From an uncultured Bacteroidota bacterium (GTDB lineage Bacteria > Bacteroidota > Bacteroidia > Bacteroidales > P3): a stretch of DNA of 43,830 nucleotides. Where the stretch lies: positions 1 through 43,830 of the forward strand of contig CADBDA010000017.1 in assembly GCA_902793295.1 (NCBI GenBank). The letters are read 5' to 3'. Under the pieces are notes generated by a model that saw only the letters and a program-made list of their open reading frames with translations, had not been told where the DNA came from and searched no databases. The translations under genes were made by a program, and so were the position numbers. Shown here piece by piece: positions 1-8,175 of this stretch (its first letter is position 1; the number at the start of each line of letters is the position of its first letter).

Positions 1-95
1 GGTACGAAATTCAAGCCCCGGACAATACTTCTCTTCCATAATTCAATGTGCTTAAATTAAATATAAATAAAATTAACAATAATTAAGAGACACTA

Positions 96-2432
96 GTGGG
101 AATAGATAATGATTTTGAGGACTCGAAGGCCATAAGGCGAAAAGTTGCCGACTGTGAAAAGGCTGGCAAGAAAACCATTTCGCTAACTGTTAATAGGATG
201 CTAACAGGAAGCACGGTCAAAGAGTGGGATACAATGGTATTTCTAAAGGACGTGTCATCTCCGCAGGAATATGACCAAGCAATCTTCCGCATACAGAATC
301 CATATATTATTACGTACACTAATGAGGATGGGGATACCATAAAGAAAGATATGAAGCCCCAAACTTTGCTTGTTGACTTCGACCCAAACAGGATGTTCTA
401 TATGCAAGAACAGAAGTCAAAAATCTACAACTACAATACTGAAAACAAGGGAAACGAACAGTTAGAGGAACGGTTAAAAAGAGACCTGGAAATCTCGCCA
501 ATAATTGTTGCCAACAAAGGCAAGATGGAGCAAGTAACGGCAACAAACATTATGGATGCTGTCAGGAAATACTCTGCTGAGAAGACCGTAATGGATGAGG
601 CTTCTGACGTGCCGATAGACGTGAACTTGCTTAACGATGAGGACATATTGTCGATTATTGAGAAACTGGCTCCGATAGATTCTAAACAGGGCTTAAATTT
701 TAAGCCCAGCGAAGGAGAGGGTAATAATATAACTATGCCAAGCTCAGGTCAGGGCAAAGATACAGATGATGATGATTCAAAAGAAAATGAGACTCAGCAG
801 AGTAACGCCAAATCTGAACCCGAAGAGGATAATAAGTTGGAAAAAAGGCTGGCTTCTTTTTATGCTCAAATTTTGTTCTTCGCTTTACTGACAGAGGACA
901 GGGTAAAATCGTTGCACGATATTTTAATGATTGTCGAAAACGGGGAAGACAATAAGCGTATTGCTAATAATATTGGGCTAAAAAGGTGGGCTTTGGAACT
1001 TTTGAGCAAAAGGATGAGTGCCCCCGTGTTGAGTGATTTGGACTACAAAATACAGAATGTAAATGACCTTCTAAAAGATACAAATGTTGAAGCGGTTGGT
1101 CGAGTGGAAAATGCGGTACGAAAATTTGGGCGTATGTCGGAGTCAGAAATTGTAACTCCATTAAAGATTGCGGACAATGTGATAGGTCTTTTGCCAGAAG
1201 AATGGATTTCTGAAGAGAAGAGATTTCTGGATATTGCATCAAAACAAGGAGAGTTTGCCTGTGCCCTCTATAAGAAGTTTGTTAAGATAGGAAAAGAAAA
1301 ATGGAAGAAAAATATATACGCCATACCTACATCAAGTGTGGGTTATGAATTTACTCGCAAAGTATTTAGTTTATTGGATATTCCCATTGAAAATATCTAT
1401 TCAGAGTTCAACTCCTATGATTTAATAGGAGAAAACAAAGAAAAATACGTTCAGATACTTAAAAATATGAAGTTTAACGCAATAGTTGGAAATCCACCTT
1501 ATCAGGTAATGGATGGAGGAAACAAGTCAAGTGCAAGCCCAATTTATAACCATTTCGTGAATATGGTCAAATTGTGTGAGCCGAGATATATTTCTATGAT
1601 TATGCCAGCAAAATGGTATTCTGGGGGCAAAGGGTTGGATTCCTTCCGAGCTGAAATGTTAAATGACAATAGGATTGAGAAGCTTGTTGATTTCACAGAT
1701 TCTACCGATTGTTTCCCAACTGCTGATATTGCTGGTGGTGTATGCTACTTCTTATGGAATAGTGATTACAATGGACTGTGTACTTTTTGCAACAATTTGA
1801 ATGGAAAACAATCAGTCATTCAAAAAAAACTAAACGAGTTCGATGTTTTTGTACGATATCCCATAGCCAATGAGATTATTCACAAGGTAAAACAAATTAG
1901 TCAATCATATATGAACGAACAGGTTTCTGCAAGAAAGCCGTTTGGATTGGCAACTGATGTAAAACCCATTGAGGGGAGGGGAAATATTAAGTTACGTTAT
2001 AGTGGTGGTATCGGTAATTTTAACAGAAAGAATGTGAACGTAGGATTAGATAAAATAGATAAGTGGAAGGTTATGATTTCTTATTTGTCCGCAGAACACG
2101 CTGGACAACCTGATAAAAATGGTATGTTTAAGATTCTATCCACCTTAGAGGTTTTGCCACCGAAATATGTATGTTCAGAGACGTATCTTATTGTTGGGAC
2201 AACTGATGCTCAGTCTGAGGCAGACAACCTACTGGGTTATATGAAAACAAAATTTGTCCGTTTTTTGGTTGGACAAGTGGCAATTGGGCAACATATTACA
2301 AGAGCAAGTTTCCAGTTCGTCCCAACACAAGACTTTTCAAAACCGTGGACAGATACAAAACTATATAAAAAGTACCACCTTACCGATGACGAAATATCAT
2401 TCATTGAGAGTATGATTAAACCAATGGAGTAA
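96..2432 (+). CDS. Helicase-methyltransferase restriction enzyme, N-terminally truncated
   Basis: The product (778 aa) is an adenine-type DNA methyltransferase preceded by a fragment of a superfamily 2 helicase. The first 70 residues already hold late helicase motifs: LTGSTVKEWDTM (motif V-like) and QAIFRIQNPY (motif VI-like). The Walker A and DEAD-type motifs that should come before them are absent. The methyltransferase follows, with FLDIASKQGEF near residue 377 (SAM-binding motif I) and IVGNPPYQ at 463-470 (catalytic motif IV; Asn466). This order matches single-chain type I-like or IIG restriction enzymes of the Eco57I-methylase group, which usually exceed 1000 residues. A charged Asp/Glu/Lys/Asn/Ser-rich linker covers about residues 205-250. 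The start is GTG at 96; an in-frame TAA at 84-86 blocks extension upstream. The nuclease and ATPase parts are missing, so I infer a decayed or rearranged gene that may still methylate DNA. Composition is AT-rich, unlike genes after 4.3 kb. Confidence 0.75.
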   Translation: MGIDNDFEDSKAIRRKVADCEKAGKKTISLTVNRMLTGSTVKEWDTMVFLKDVSSPQEYDQAIFRIQNPYIITYTNEDGDTIKKDMKPQTLLVDFDPNRMFYMQEQKSKIYNYNTENKGNEQLEERLKRDLEISPIIVANKGKMEQVTATNIMDAVRKYSAEKTVMDEASDVPIDVNLLNDEDILSIIEKLAPIDSKQGLNFKPSEGEGNNITMPSSGQGKDTDDDDSKENETQQSNAKSEPEEDNKLEKRLASFYAQILFFALLTEDRVKSLHDILMIVENGEDNKRIANNIGLKRWALELLSKRMSAPVLSDLDYKIQNVNDLLKDTNVEAVGRVENAVRKFGRMSESEIVTPLKIADNVIGLLPEEWISEEKRFLDIASKQGEFACALYKKFVKIGKEKWKKNIYAIPTSSVGYEFTRKVFSLLDIPIENIYSEFNSYDLIGENKEKYVQILKNMKFNAIVGNPPYQVMDGGNKSSASPIYNHFVNMVKLCEPRYISMIMPAKWYSGGKGLDSFRAEMLNDNRIEKLVDFTDSTDCFPTADIAGGVCYFLWNSDYNGLCTFCNNLNGKQSVIQKKLNEFDVFVRYPIANEIIHKVKQISQSYMNEQVSARKPFGLATDVKPIEGRGNIKLRYSGGIGNFNRKNVNVGLDKIDKWKVMISYLSAEHAGQPDKNGMFKILSTLEVLPPKYVCSETYLIVGTTDAQSEADNLLGYMKTKFVRFLVGQVAIGQHITRASFQFVPTQDFSKPWTDTKLYKKYHLTDDEISFIESMIKPME

Positions 2433-2482
2433 AGACTTTATGAACGACAACAAAATAATAGCCAGTCCAAGGAAAATAGAGG

Positions 2483-3814
2483 GTGGAGAGTGAGGATGCT
2501 TTTTTGGAGAAATTGACCTCAATAGCAGAGGTCTTAGATGGTATTCGACAAGATGACGGGTGCATACCAAAGGAAAGCAAATACATTATAACCTTACTGG
2601 AGACCTATTTGTTCTCCCAATTAGCCCTTATGGAGCTATTGTCTTATGATAAGTCATGCCAGAACGCAAAATCCATTATTGAAAGAAACACATCTATTGG
2701 TTATTTTGACTTGGCAATAGGAGAAGGTGTATCTTATTTGTGTGGATATGGTGCAAAGGAAAAAAATACCAAATTGTCTGGTATCAAAAAGGGGATGCCT
2801 GACTGCGACCATAAGAAAAAGATAATTGATATTTGTGAGGGATTCAAAGAATTTTGCGAAGGACAGAAGCTAACAACTGGTGAGTTTAAGTTGGTGAAAG
2901 AGTACACAAAGCATTATTGGACTGATTATATAGATGCAATTCGTCATCTAATGACCATAGACAATCAAACCGAGGCTATTCGTGTAAACTCATATATCTT
3001 GATGCTAACGGAGCTGTCCGATTGTATTGGTTATTTCTTCAATTCACAGCCAGTTATAAAAATCAAAACGAACAAGATAATTGGTGAGAAAACACTAAAA
3101 TGTCCGATTGCAGAGGACGGAGGAGTAGTGATGCAATGTACAAAAAGGATTGCCATTGATGAGGCTTGCATGACGACACTATGGGAAGCTGCAAAAATGT
3201 ACGATAAGACTATAAAATTTGGTGAATGTGGTATCTTGTCGGCAGATAAAGCAAAGTCTCTTGAGTTGGAAATAGCTACGCTAATGAAACTTTCCACTCC
3301 CGTATGGCACATTAGAAAAGTCAGCCTTGACATCGACTATGCAATAAAATCCTACTTCAACTCTGAAAACCATTTGGAACGGCAATCAAGTACATATCGG
3401 ATGCTTATAGCTTTGTATGGTGGTTTCACTCGGTTGTTTGGCATTAGCGACAAAGAACAGAACGGCTCTTTGATAGCTAACTATCATAAGGCAATAAGTG
3501 ATTGCTACGACAATGCACTATTAGCTAAAGAGCGGACACTCAAAAGAGACTTAAAAGATTTTGGGGTGGAGTTGAAAGACAGGTTTGAGCAAGTAAGAGA
3601 CACGCTAATTCATAGTCGTAGCGGAAATAAAAGAAAGGATATGGTATTAGAGAAATACTATTTGATATGCGAACTATGCCCTTCAGAGATTTTCGACTAC
3701 GTTGTTCGTTTCTCCAATATTTTGCAACCTCTCAGAGAAATAACCGATGCTGTCCTTGCTCACAACTATCCTGAAATATGGACGCGATATTATAAGGACA
3801 AAGCCCACTCATAA
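2483..3814 (+). CDS. Unknown protein with HEPN-like RDTLIH motif
   Basis: The 443-aa product is not recognised. It looks soluble and largely helical, with no signal peptide or membrane span. Near the C-terminus the sequence QVRDTLIHSR contains R372-x4-H377 with Asp after the Arg, which fits the HEPN ribonuclease motif R-(N/D/H)-x(3-5)-H; the motif is short, so this is only suggestive. It lies 50 bases after the truncated methyltransferase, on the same strand and with the same AT-rich composition, so the two probably arrived together. The GTG start at 2483 is weak: an in-frame TAG sits at 2477-2479. An ATG at 2440, eight bases after the previous stop, opens a 17-codon frame ending at 2493 that would join this gene after a one-base shift, so the true N-terminus may lie at 2440. 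A role in restriction or phage defence is inference from context. Confidence 0.65.
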   Translation: MESEDAFLEKLTSIAEVLDGIRQDDGCIPKESKYIITLLETYLFSQLALMELLSYDKSCQNAKSIIERNTSIGYFDLAIGEGVSYLCGYGAKEKNTKLSGIKKGMPDCDHKKKIIDICEGFKEFCEGQKLTTGEFKLVKEYTKHYWTDYIDAIRHLMTIDNQTEAIRVNSYILMLTELSDCIGYFFNSQPVIKIKTNKIIGEKTLKCPIAEDGGVVMQCTKRIAIDEACMTTLWEAAKMYDKTIKFGECGILSADKAKSLELEIATLMKLSTPVWHIRKVSLDIDYAIKSYFNSENHLERQSSTYRMLIALYGGFTRLFGISDKEQNGSLIANYHKAISDCYDNALLAKERTLKRDLKDFGVELKDRFEQVRDTLIHSRSGNKRKDMVLEKYYLICELCPSEIFDYVVRFSNILQPLREITDAVLAHNYPEIWTRYYKDKAHS

Positions 3815-3847
3815 CGCCAATTCTTCTTTACAATACTGAAACAGATT

Positions 3848-3871
3848 ATCGTCCCAATGGGACGATTTTTT
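3848..3871 (+). terminator. Rho-independent terminator after the restriction-like pair
   Basis: A perfect 8-bp stem (ATCGTCCC at 3848-3855 with GGGACGAT at 3859-3866) has a 3-base loop and runs into a T tract. A second T run follows at about 3879-3888. It closes the AT-rich two-gene unit. Confidence 0.8.
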
Positions 3872-3932
3872 GTACCTCTTTTTTTTTTATGTTATAATAT
3901 TTCGGCATAACGCACGTTATTATTGTAAATAG

Positions 3933-4070
3933 ATGAAAATGATGCCGTTCTGCGAGCTAAAACTTAAACAAAAACTTAAACAAAAGCAGATAACAAGCAT
4001 AACAGGCAATATATCAGTTATCTGTATTTACCTTGCATCCTATTTGATGGAGTTCGGGGCCGAAGGTTGA
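3933..4070 (+). CDS. Possible small peptide (45 aa), doubtful
   Basis: ATG at 3933 (or in-frame ATG codons at 3939 and 3942) opens a 46-codon frame ending in TGA at 4068-4070. The predicted peptide has a Lys/Gln-rich start, a hydrophobic stretch (ISVICIYLASYL) and a short acidic tail, the layout of a small membrane peptide. There is no family match I recognise and no ribosome binding site. It could equally be chance or the end of a decayed gene. Confidence 0.15.
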   Translation: MKMMPFCELKLKQKLKQKQITSITGNISVICIYLASYLMEFGAEG

Positions 4071-4247
4071 TTTGCATCCATAACAAGCCATCCGTGAAAA
4101 CAAGGAGCACCCAGTCACATTCTCCTTACAATCCCATCATTGTCAGAAAACTGCTACACCCAATCAAAGAAGGCAATGGGCATCAATTACCGGATTGGCC
4201 ACTTAAATATCTATCGGCAATATATTGCTTCGCAACGAAACGCTGTC

Positions 4248-4285
4248 AAAAAAAATCGGGCGCCTCTTTCCAAGGCGCCCGATTT
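4248..4285 (-). terminator. Terminator of aqpZ
   Basis: A 12-bp perfect inverted repeat (4253-4264 with 4274-4285, core CGGGCGCC/GGCGCCCG) has a 9-base loop. On the minus strand it is followed by a run of T (A tract at 4248-4255 on the plus strand). It lies 22 bases past the aqpZ stop. Confidence 0.9.
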
Positions 4286-4307
4286 CAATTTATTACAGTC
4301 GTAAGAA

Positions 4308-5021
4308 TTAATTCTCCTTCGGAGCAACGCATTTGTAGAACACACCTGCGATAGCGGCACCCACAAGCGGAGCGACGATGAAGAGCCACAGTTGGCCACA
4401 AGCCGACCAAGTGCTGCAGTCGCTGAAGATGGCCTGGCTGATGCTGCGAGCGGGGTTGACGCTGGTGTTGGTCAGCGGGATGCTGACAAGGTGGATAAGG
4501 GTCAGCGTGAGACCGATGGCAAGACCGGCAGCTTTGGTGTTGCTGCGCTCATCGGTGGCACCGAGAATGACCATCAAGAAAACGAAGGTCAGCACAGCTT
4601 CAACAATGAAAGCGCCGACACATCCGACATTCAGGTAATTGGCACCTGCGGCAGCCTGAAATTCGGTACCATAGCCATTGGCAGCAAAGACACCCGTTTC
4701 ACCAAGACCGGCGGATTTCCAAATGGCCAAAAGAACAGCACCGGCAACGATGGCACCCACAACTTGGGCTGCCCAGTAGCAAAGCATGTCCTTGAAACTC
4801 ATACGTCCGTTGACAAATACGCCAAAGGAAACAGCAGGATTAAGGTGTGCGCCACTCACATGGCCAATACCGTATGCCATAGCTATGACCGTAAGACCAA
4901 AGGCGATGGCAACGCCAAGAAAACCTACGGTTGATCCGGCAAAGAGGGCCGTACCGCAACCGCCAAGTACAAGCACGAATGTACCAAAGCATTCTGCCAG
5001 CATTTTGTTCATAATCTTCAT
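4308..5021 (-). CDS. aqpZ: Aquaporin Z
   Basis: This 237-aa inner-membrane channel moves water along osmotic gradients. Both signature NPA loops are present: HLNPAVSF near residue 60 and SVNPARS near residue 188. Six hydrophobic spans surround them in two homologous halves. The residues of the narrow filter of water-selective aquaporins (Phe in AFGLTVIAM, His in TLIHLVSIP, Thr and Arg in NTSVNPARS) can all be seen, so it should be an orthodox aquaporin rather than a glycerol facilitator. Length and start region (MLAECFGTF) match E. coli AqpZ. The start could be the ATG at 5021 or the one three codons later. It is a single-gene unit with its own promoter-like element and terminator, between proS and the AT-rich region. 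Confidence 0.95.
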   Translation of the reverse strand: MKIMNKMLAECFGTFVLVLGGCGTALFAGSTVGFLGVAIAFGLTVIAMAYGIGHVSGAHLNPAVSFGVFVNGRMSFKDMLCYWAAQVVGAIVAGAVLLAIWKSAGLGETGVFAANGYGTEFQAAAGANYLNVGCVGAFIVEAVLTFVFLMVILGATDERSNTKAAGLAIGLTLTLIHLVSIPLTNTSVNPARSISQAIFSDCSTWSACGQLWLFIVAPLVGAAIAGVFYKCVAPKEN

Positions 5022-5069
5022 GGTATTAGAGTTTTGAAGTTAGTAATTGTTTTGTTAACGAACTTTTAA

Positions 5070-5077
5070 CAAAAATA
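5070..5077 (-). promoter_or_regulatory. Bacteroidetes-type -7 element upstream of aqpZ
   Basis: On the minus strand this reads TATTTTTG, a match to TAnnTTTG. It lies about 50 bases before the aqpZ start. No clear TTG -33 box was seen at the expected distance. Confidence 0.4.
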
Positions 5078-5130
5078 GTATTTAACATTCTGCCTTTTTT
5101 TTGCCGAAAAACACTTTTATCATACTGTTG

Positions 5131-5173
5131 TTCGAAAAAAGAGAAAGGGAGAAGCAACTAATTGCTTCTCCCT
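5131..5173 (-). terminator. Terminator of proS
   Basis: A 12-bp perfect stem (AGGGAGAAGCAA at 5146-5157 with TTGCTTCTCCCT at 5162-5173) has a 4-base loop. On the minus strand it is followed by a T-rich stretch (TTCTCTTTTTTC). Confidence 0.85.
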
Positions 5174-5200
5174 CAATCTATAGCATCTTACAAAGTGTAA

Positions 5201-6673
5201 TCAGTAGCTGCGAGCAAAAATCACGCGGCGATGGCTGGGTTTGCCACTATAGATGCACTTGCCTTCCTCTTCGGGAGCATCGTAAGGAATGCAGCGAATG
5301 GTGGCCTTGGTCTCCTCTTTGATTCGCTCCTCGGTTTCGGTGGTGCCGTCCCAGTGGCAGAGCAGGAAGCCGTTCTTTTCAATCTCGACTTTAAAATCTT
5401 CCCAGGTGTCCACCTTGCGAGTCTGGCTCAGACGGAAATCAAGCGCCTTCTGGAAGATGTTCTGCTGGATGGTTTCCATCAGTTTTTCCACATGTTCGGC
5501 GATACCCTCGATGGGCATGGTCTCTTTCTCAAGGGTGTCGCGGCGGCAGACTTCACAGGTGCCGTTCTCCAAGTCGCGGGGGCCAATGGCCAAACGGACA
5601 GGAACGCCCTTGAACTCGTATTCGTTGAATTTCCAACCCGGTTTGTACTCAGGTCGGTTGTCGTATTTGACACTGATGCCACGAGCGCGCAACGAATCGA
5701 TGATGGGTTGGACCTTGGTGTCGATTTCACGCATCTGCTCTTCGCTCTTGCAAATAGGAACGATAGCCACCTGAATGGGAGCCAGCTTCGGAGGCAGCAC
5801 CAGTCCGTTGTCATCGCTGTGGGTCATGATGAGGGCACCCATCAGACGTGTGGAGACGCCCCACGAGGTGGCCCAAACATACTCCAGTTTGTTCTCCTTA
5901 TTGAGGAACTGGACATCGAACGCCTTGGCAAAGTTCTGTCCGAGGAAATGGCTTGTTCCGGCTTGTAAAGCCTTGCCGTCCTGCATCATGGCTTCGATAC
6001 AATAGGTGTCGAGGGCACCAGCGAAGCGCTCATTAGGCGACTTCACACCCTTCACCACCGGAACGGCCATCCAATTGTTGGCGAAATCGGCGTAGACGTC
6101 GAGCATACGACGGGCTTCAGCCTCGGCATCCTCGCGGGTGGCGTGGGCGGTATGGCCTTCCTGCCACAGGAATTCGGCGGTGCGGAGGAACATGCGGGTG
6201 CGCATCTCCCAACGTACGACGTTGGCCCACTGGTTGCAGAGAATCGGCAGATCGCGATACGACTTGATCCAGTTCTTATAAGTGCTCCAAATGATGGTTT
6301 CCGACGTGGGGCGGACAATCAGTTCCTCCTCCAGACGGGCATCCGGATCGACGACCACACCGGTACCTTCTTCGTTCGTTTTCAGACGATAGTGAGTCAC
6401 CACGGCACACTCCTTGGCGAATCCCTTCACGTGGTCGGCTTCACGGCTCAAAAACGATTTGGGAATGAAAATCGGGAAGTAGGCATTCTGATGACCGGTG
6501 TCCTTGAACATCTTGTCGAGCGCATCGTGCATCTTTTCCCATATTGCATAGCCGTAAGGCTTGATAACCATACATCCGCGTACTGCCGAATTTTCGGCCA
6601 GGTCGGCACGCACGACCAATTCGTTGTACCACTCCGAAAAGTTCTCGGAACGTTTCACAAAATCTTTTGCCAT
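5201..6673 (-). CDS. proS: Prolyl-tRNA synthetase, archaeal/eukaryotic-like type
   Basis: This 490-aa class II synthetase charges tRNA(Pro) with proline in the cytoplasm. The catalytic core shows [10 protein letters not shown], motif 2 around [20 protein letters not shown], and motif 3 around [16 protein letters not shown]. An anticodon-binding domain starts near residue 285 ([12 protein letters not shown]). The C-terminal region has scattered Cys residues (CEVCRRD, CIPYDA, GKCIY) and ends in a terminal Tyr, as in archaeal-type ProRS. The editing insert of the E. coli-type enzyme is absent, so this is the short form common in Bacteroidetes. The start at [16 protein letters not shown] fits the family. 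It is transcribed away from the gene at 6823. Confidence 0.95.
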   Translation of the reverse strand: MAKDFVKRSENFSEWYNELVVRADLAENSAVRGCMVIKPYGYAIWEKMHDALDKMFKDTGHQNAYFPIFIPKSFLSREADHVKGFAKECAVVTHYRLKTNEEGTGVVVDPDARLEEELIVRPTSETIIWSTYKNWIKSYRDLPILCNQWANVVRWEMRTRMFLRTAEFLWQEGHTAHATREDAEAEARRMLDVYADFANNWMAVPVVKGVKSPNERFAGALDTYCIEAMMQDGKALQAGTSHFLGQNFAKAFDVQFLNKENKLEYVWATSWGVSTRLMGALIMTHSDDNGLVLPPKLAPIQVAIVPICKSEEQMREIDTKVQPIIDSLRARGISVKYDNRPEYKPGWKFNEYEFKGVPVRLAIGPRDLENGTCEVCRRDTLEKETMPIEGIAEHVEKLMETIQQNIFQKALDFRLSQTRKVDTWEDFKVEIEKNGFLLCHWDGTTETEERIKEETKATIRCIPYDAPEEEGKCIYSGKPSHRRVIFARSY

Positions 6674-6732
6674 TTATATATTCTGTTTACAATTTTTTTA
6701 GATGAAATTCGTTATATTTTACGAAATTTGCG

Positions 6733-6740
6733 TATCTTTG
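6733..6740 (+). promoter_or_regulatory. Bacteroidetes-type -7 element upstream of the 6823 gene
   Basis: TATCTTTG matches TAnnTTTG exactly and lies 83 bases before the ATG at 6823. It is the likely promoter of the plus-strand envelope block. No good -33 box was found. Confidence 0.45.
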
Positions 6741-6822
6741 CACGCAAGAATTCGGTTTGCAAAAGTACGAAATAATTGGAGAATTAAAACATATTAACAT
6801 AAACCCTTTTAATCTGACACAA

Positions 6823-8100
6823 ATGAAAAGACTTAAAATCTGCATGTTAAGTGCACTATTTTTATTACCTTATTTGTGTGGAACTGTCACCGCCCAAAAC
6901 ACTACAGGGGGCGAAAATTACTATTCCAACCCTAAAAAAGGCATCACTGCATCCGCTCCCAAGCCTTATTACGACACATCAGTTGTCAACAAATCGGACG
7001 ATATCACCGTCGAACTGGTGGGCGAATCGCTCGACACCACCCCTTCCATCGACTCGACAAAGAAAGCCCTCTCCATCTCCGGCTTCCATGACAATACCTT
7101 TACCCGTCGCATCCAGCTCAACGGCCGCGGTCTCGGCTCGGACTATTTCGACGCCTATTACACCGACCTCTACTGGTACACCGGAAACCCCTACTATTGG
7201 GGACCGAGCATCTACTACAGCTGGGATCCTTGGTTCAGCCCCCATTGGAACGGATGGTACCACCACGGCTGGGGCGGCAGCTACTGGCAGTTGAGCTACG
7301 GCTGGGGCTGGGGTCCCTATTGGAGCTGGGGTTGGGGCTCGCCGTGGTACTATGACCCCTTCTACTATGGCGGCTGGTCCAGCTACTATGGCTGGGGTGG
7401 CTACTACGGTTGGGCCGGCTACTACGGCTGGGGCAGCTACTACTATCCCTATGGCCGCAACCGGAACTGGGGACACCAGTATCTGGGTCACAACAGCCGC
7501 AGCAAGGCATCGTCCGTCTCTCGCAACAACGGCACTACGCCCTCTCCCAGTCCGGCCAATCGCGGATCGGTCCGTCGCGGTGGTGTCGACCTGAACAATG
7601 GCGGCCGTGGTCGCTACGGCAACGTCAGCGGCACGGGCAGCGTCAGCTCTCGCAACAACGGCAACAGCAGCCGTTCCAATGTCACCACATCTTCCAACGG
7701 TCGCTACTCCCGTCCGGCGAGCGTGGCCCAAAATCGCCAACAGTCGCTGTCGCGAAACAACGCATCGCGCGCCAACAACACTTCGGCTACCCGCACCAGC
7801 AACAACCGCAACGGCTACAACAACGCCACCCGCACCTCTAACCGCTCTTTTGACAACGGCAGCCGCTCCTCCAGCAGCTACAACCGCTCTTCCAACCGAT
7901 CCTCCAGTCGCTCGTACGACAACAGCAGCCGCAGCAGCTACAACAACAGCAGCCGTTCATCAAGCAGCAGCTCGAGCCGCGGAAGCTTCAATTCCGGCAG
8001 CCGCAGTTCAAGCTCCAGTTCCAGCAGCCGCGGAGGTTACAGCGGCGGTTCGTCAAGCCGTTCTTCGTCTGGCGGCGGCCACAGCAGTGGCAGAAGATAA
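6823..8100 (+). CDS. Secreted low-complexity protein (Trp/Tyr/Gly then Ser/Arg/Asn rich)
   Basis: This 425-aa exported protein has no assigned function. ATG 6823 is chosen because MKRLKICMLSALFLLPYLCG gives a clean signal peptide cleaved near TVTAQ; an upstream in-frame ATG at 6757 would bury it. After about 90 ordinary residues comes a stretch (roughly residues 105-210) packed with Trp, Tyr, Gly and Pro in short repeats such as YYGWGGYYGW. From about residue 225 to the end it is almost only Ser, Arg, Asn and Gly (SSSSRGGYSGG-type runs), so the mature tail is strongly basic and probably disordered. Similar proteins are common in Bacteroidales, usually unnamed. It leads the group with phosphatase, barrel, waaA and tamL, so an envelope role is likely but not shown. 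Confidence 0.75.
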   Translation: MKRLKICMLSALFLLPYLCGTVTAQNTTGGENYYSNPKKGITASAPKPYYDTSVVNKSDDITVELVGESLDTTPSIDSTKKALSISGFHDNTFTRRIQLNGRGLGSDYFDAYYTDLYWYTGNPYYWGPSIYYSWDPWFSPHWNGWYHHGWGGSYWQLSYGWGWGPYWSWGWGSPWYYDPFYYGGWSSYYGWGGYYGWAGYYGWGSYYYPYGRNRNWGHQYLGHNSRSKASSVSRNNGTTPSPSPANRGSVRRGGVDLNNGGRGRYGNVSGTGSVSSRNNGNSSRSNVTTSSNGRYSRPASVAQNRQQSLSRNNASRANNTSATRTSNNRNGYNNATRTSNRSFDNGSRSSSSYNRSSNRSSSRSYDNSSRSSYNNSSRSSSSSSSRGSFNSGSRSSSSSSSSRGGYSGGSSSRSSSGGGHSSGRR

Positions 8101-8175
8101 ACCTTCCCACCAGCAACCGACAAAACCGACGAAACACTTTTCCCCAACAGTAGAACGCATTTCCCCACAAACTGA

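Larger units (their letters stand above)
3815..4307. other. Intergenic stretch at the edge of the AT-rich region
   Basis: About 490 bases lie between the putative HEPN gene and aqpZ. They contain a terminator at each end and no convincing gene. A TATAAT string lies near 3892, a 12-bp direct repeat (ACTTAAACAAAA) near 3960-3983, and the octamer TTGCATCC occurs at 4033-4040 and 4072-4079. The short open frames here, including one at 4067-4354 that runs through the aqpZ terminator, show no protein-like features. The low G+C of 1-3950 gives way to higher G+C across this stretch, so it may hold the boundary of an acquired segment. No tRNA or integrase was seen. Confidence 0.5.

Noticed and set aside
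1..60. End of an upstream gene at the left edge
   Set aside because: All three plus frames close within 60 bases with short plausible tails, so no choice between them can be supported.
4067..4354. 95-codon plus-strand frame between the AT-rich region and aqpZ
   Set aside because: It runs through the aqpZ terminator and into aqpZ antisense; no protein-like features.
6979..7740. 253-codon minus-strand frame opposite the low-complexity protein
   Set aside because: Ala/Val-rich shadow of the repetitive gene with no independent support.
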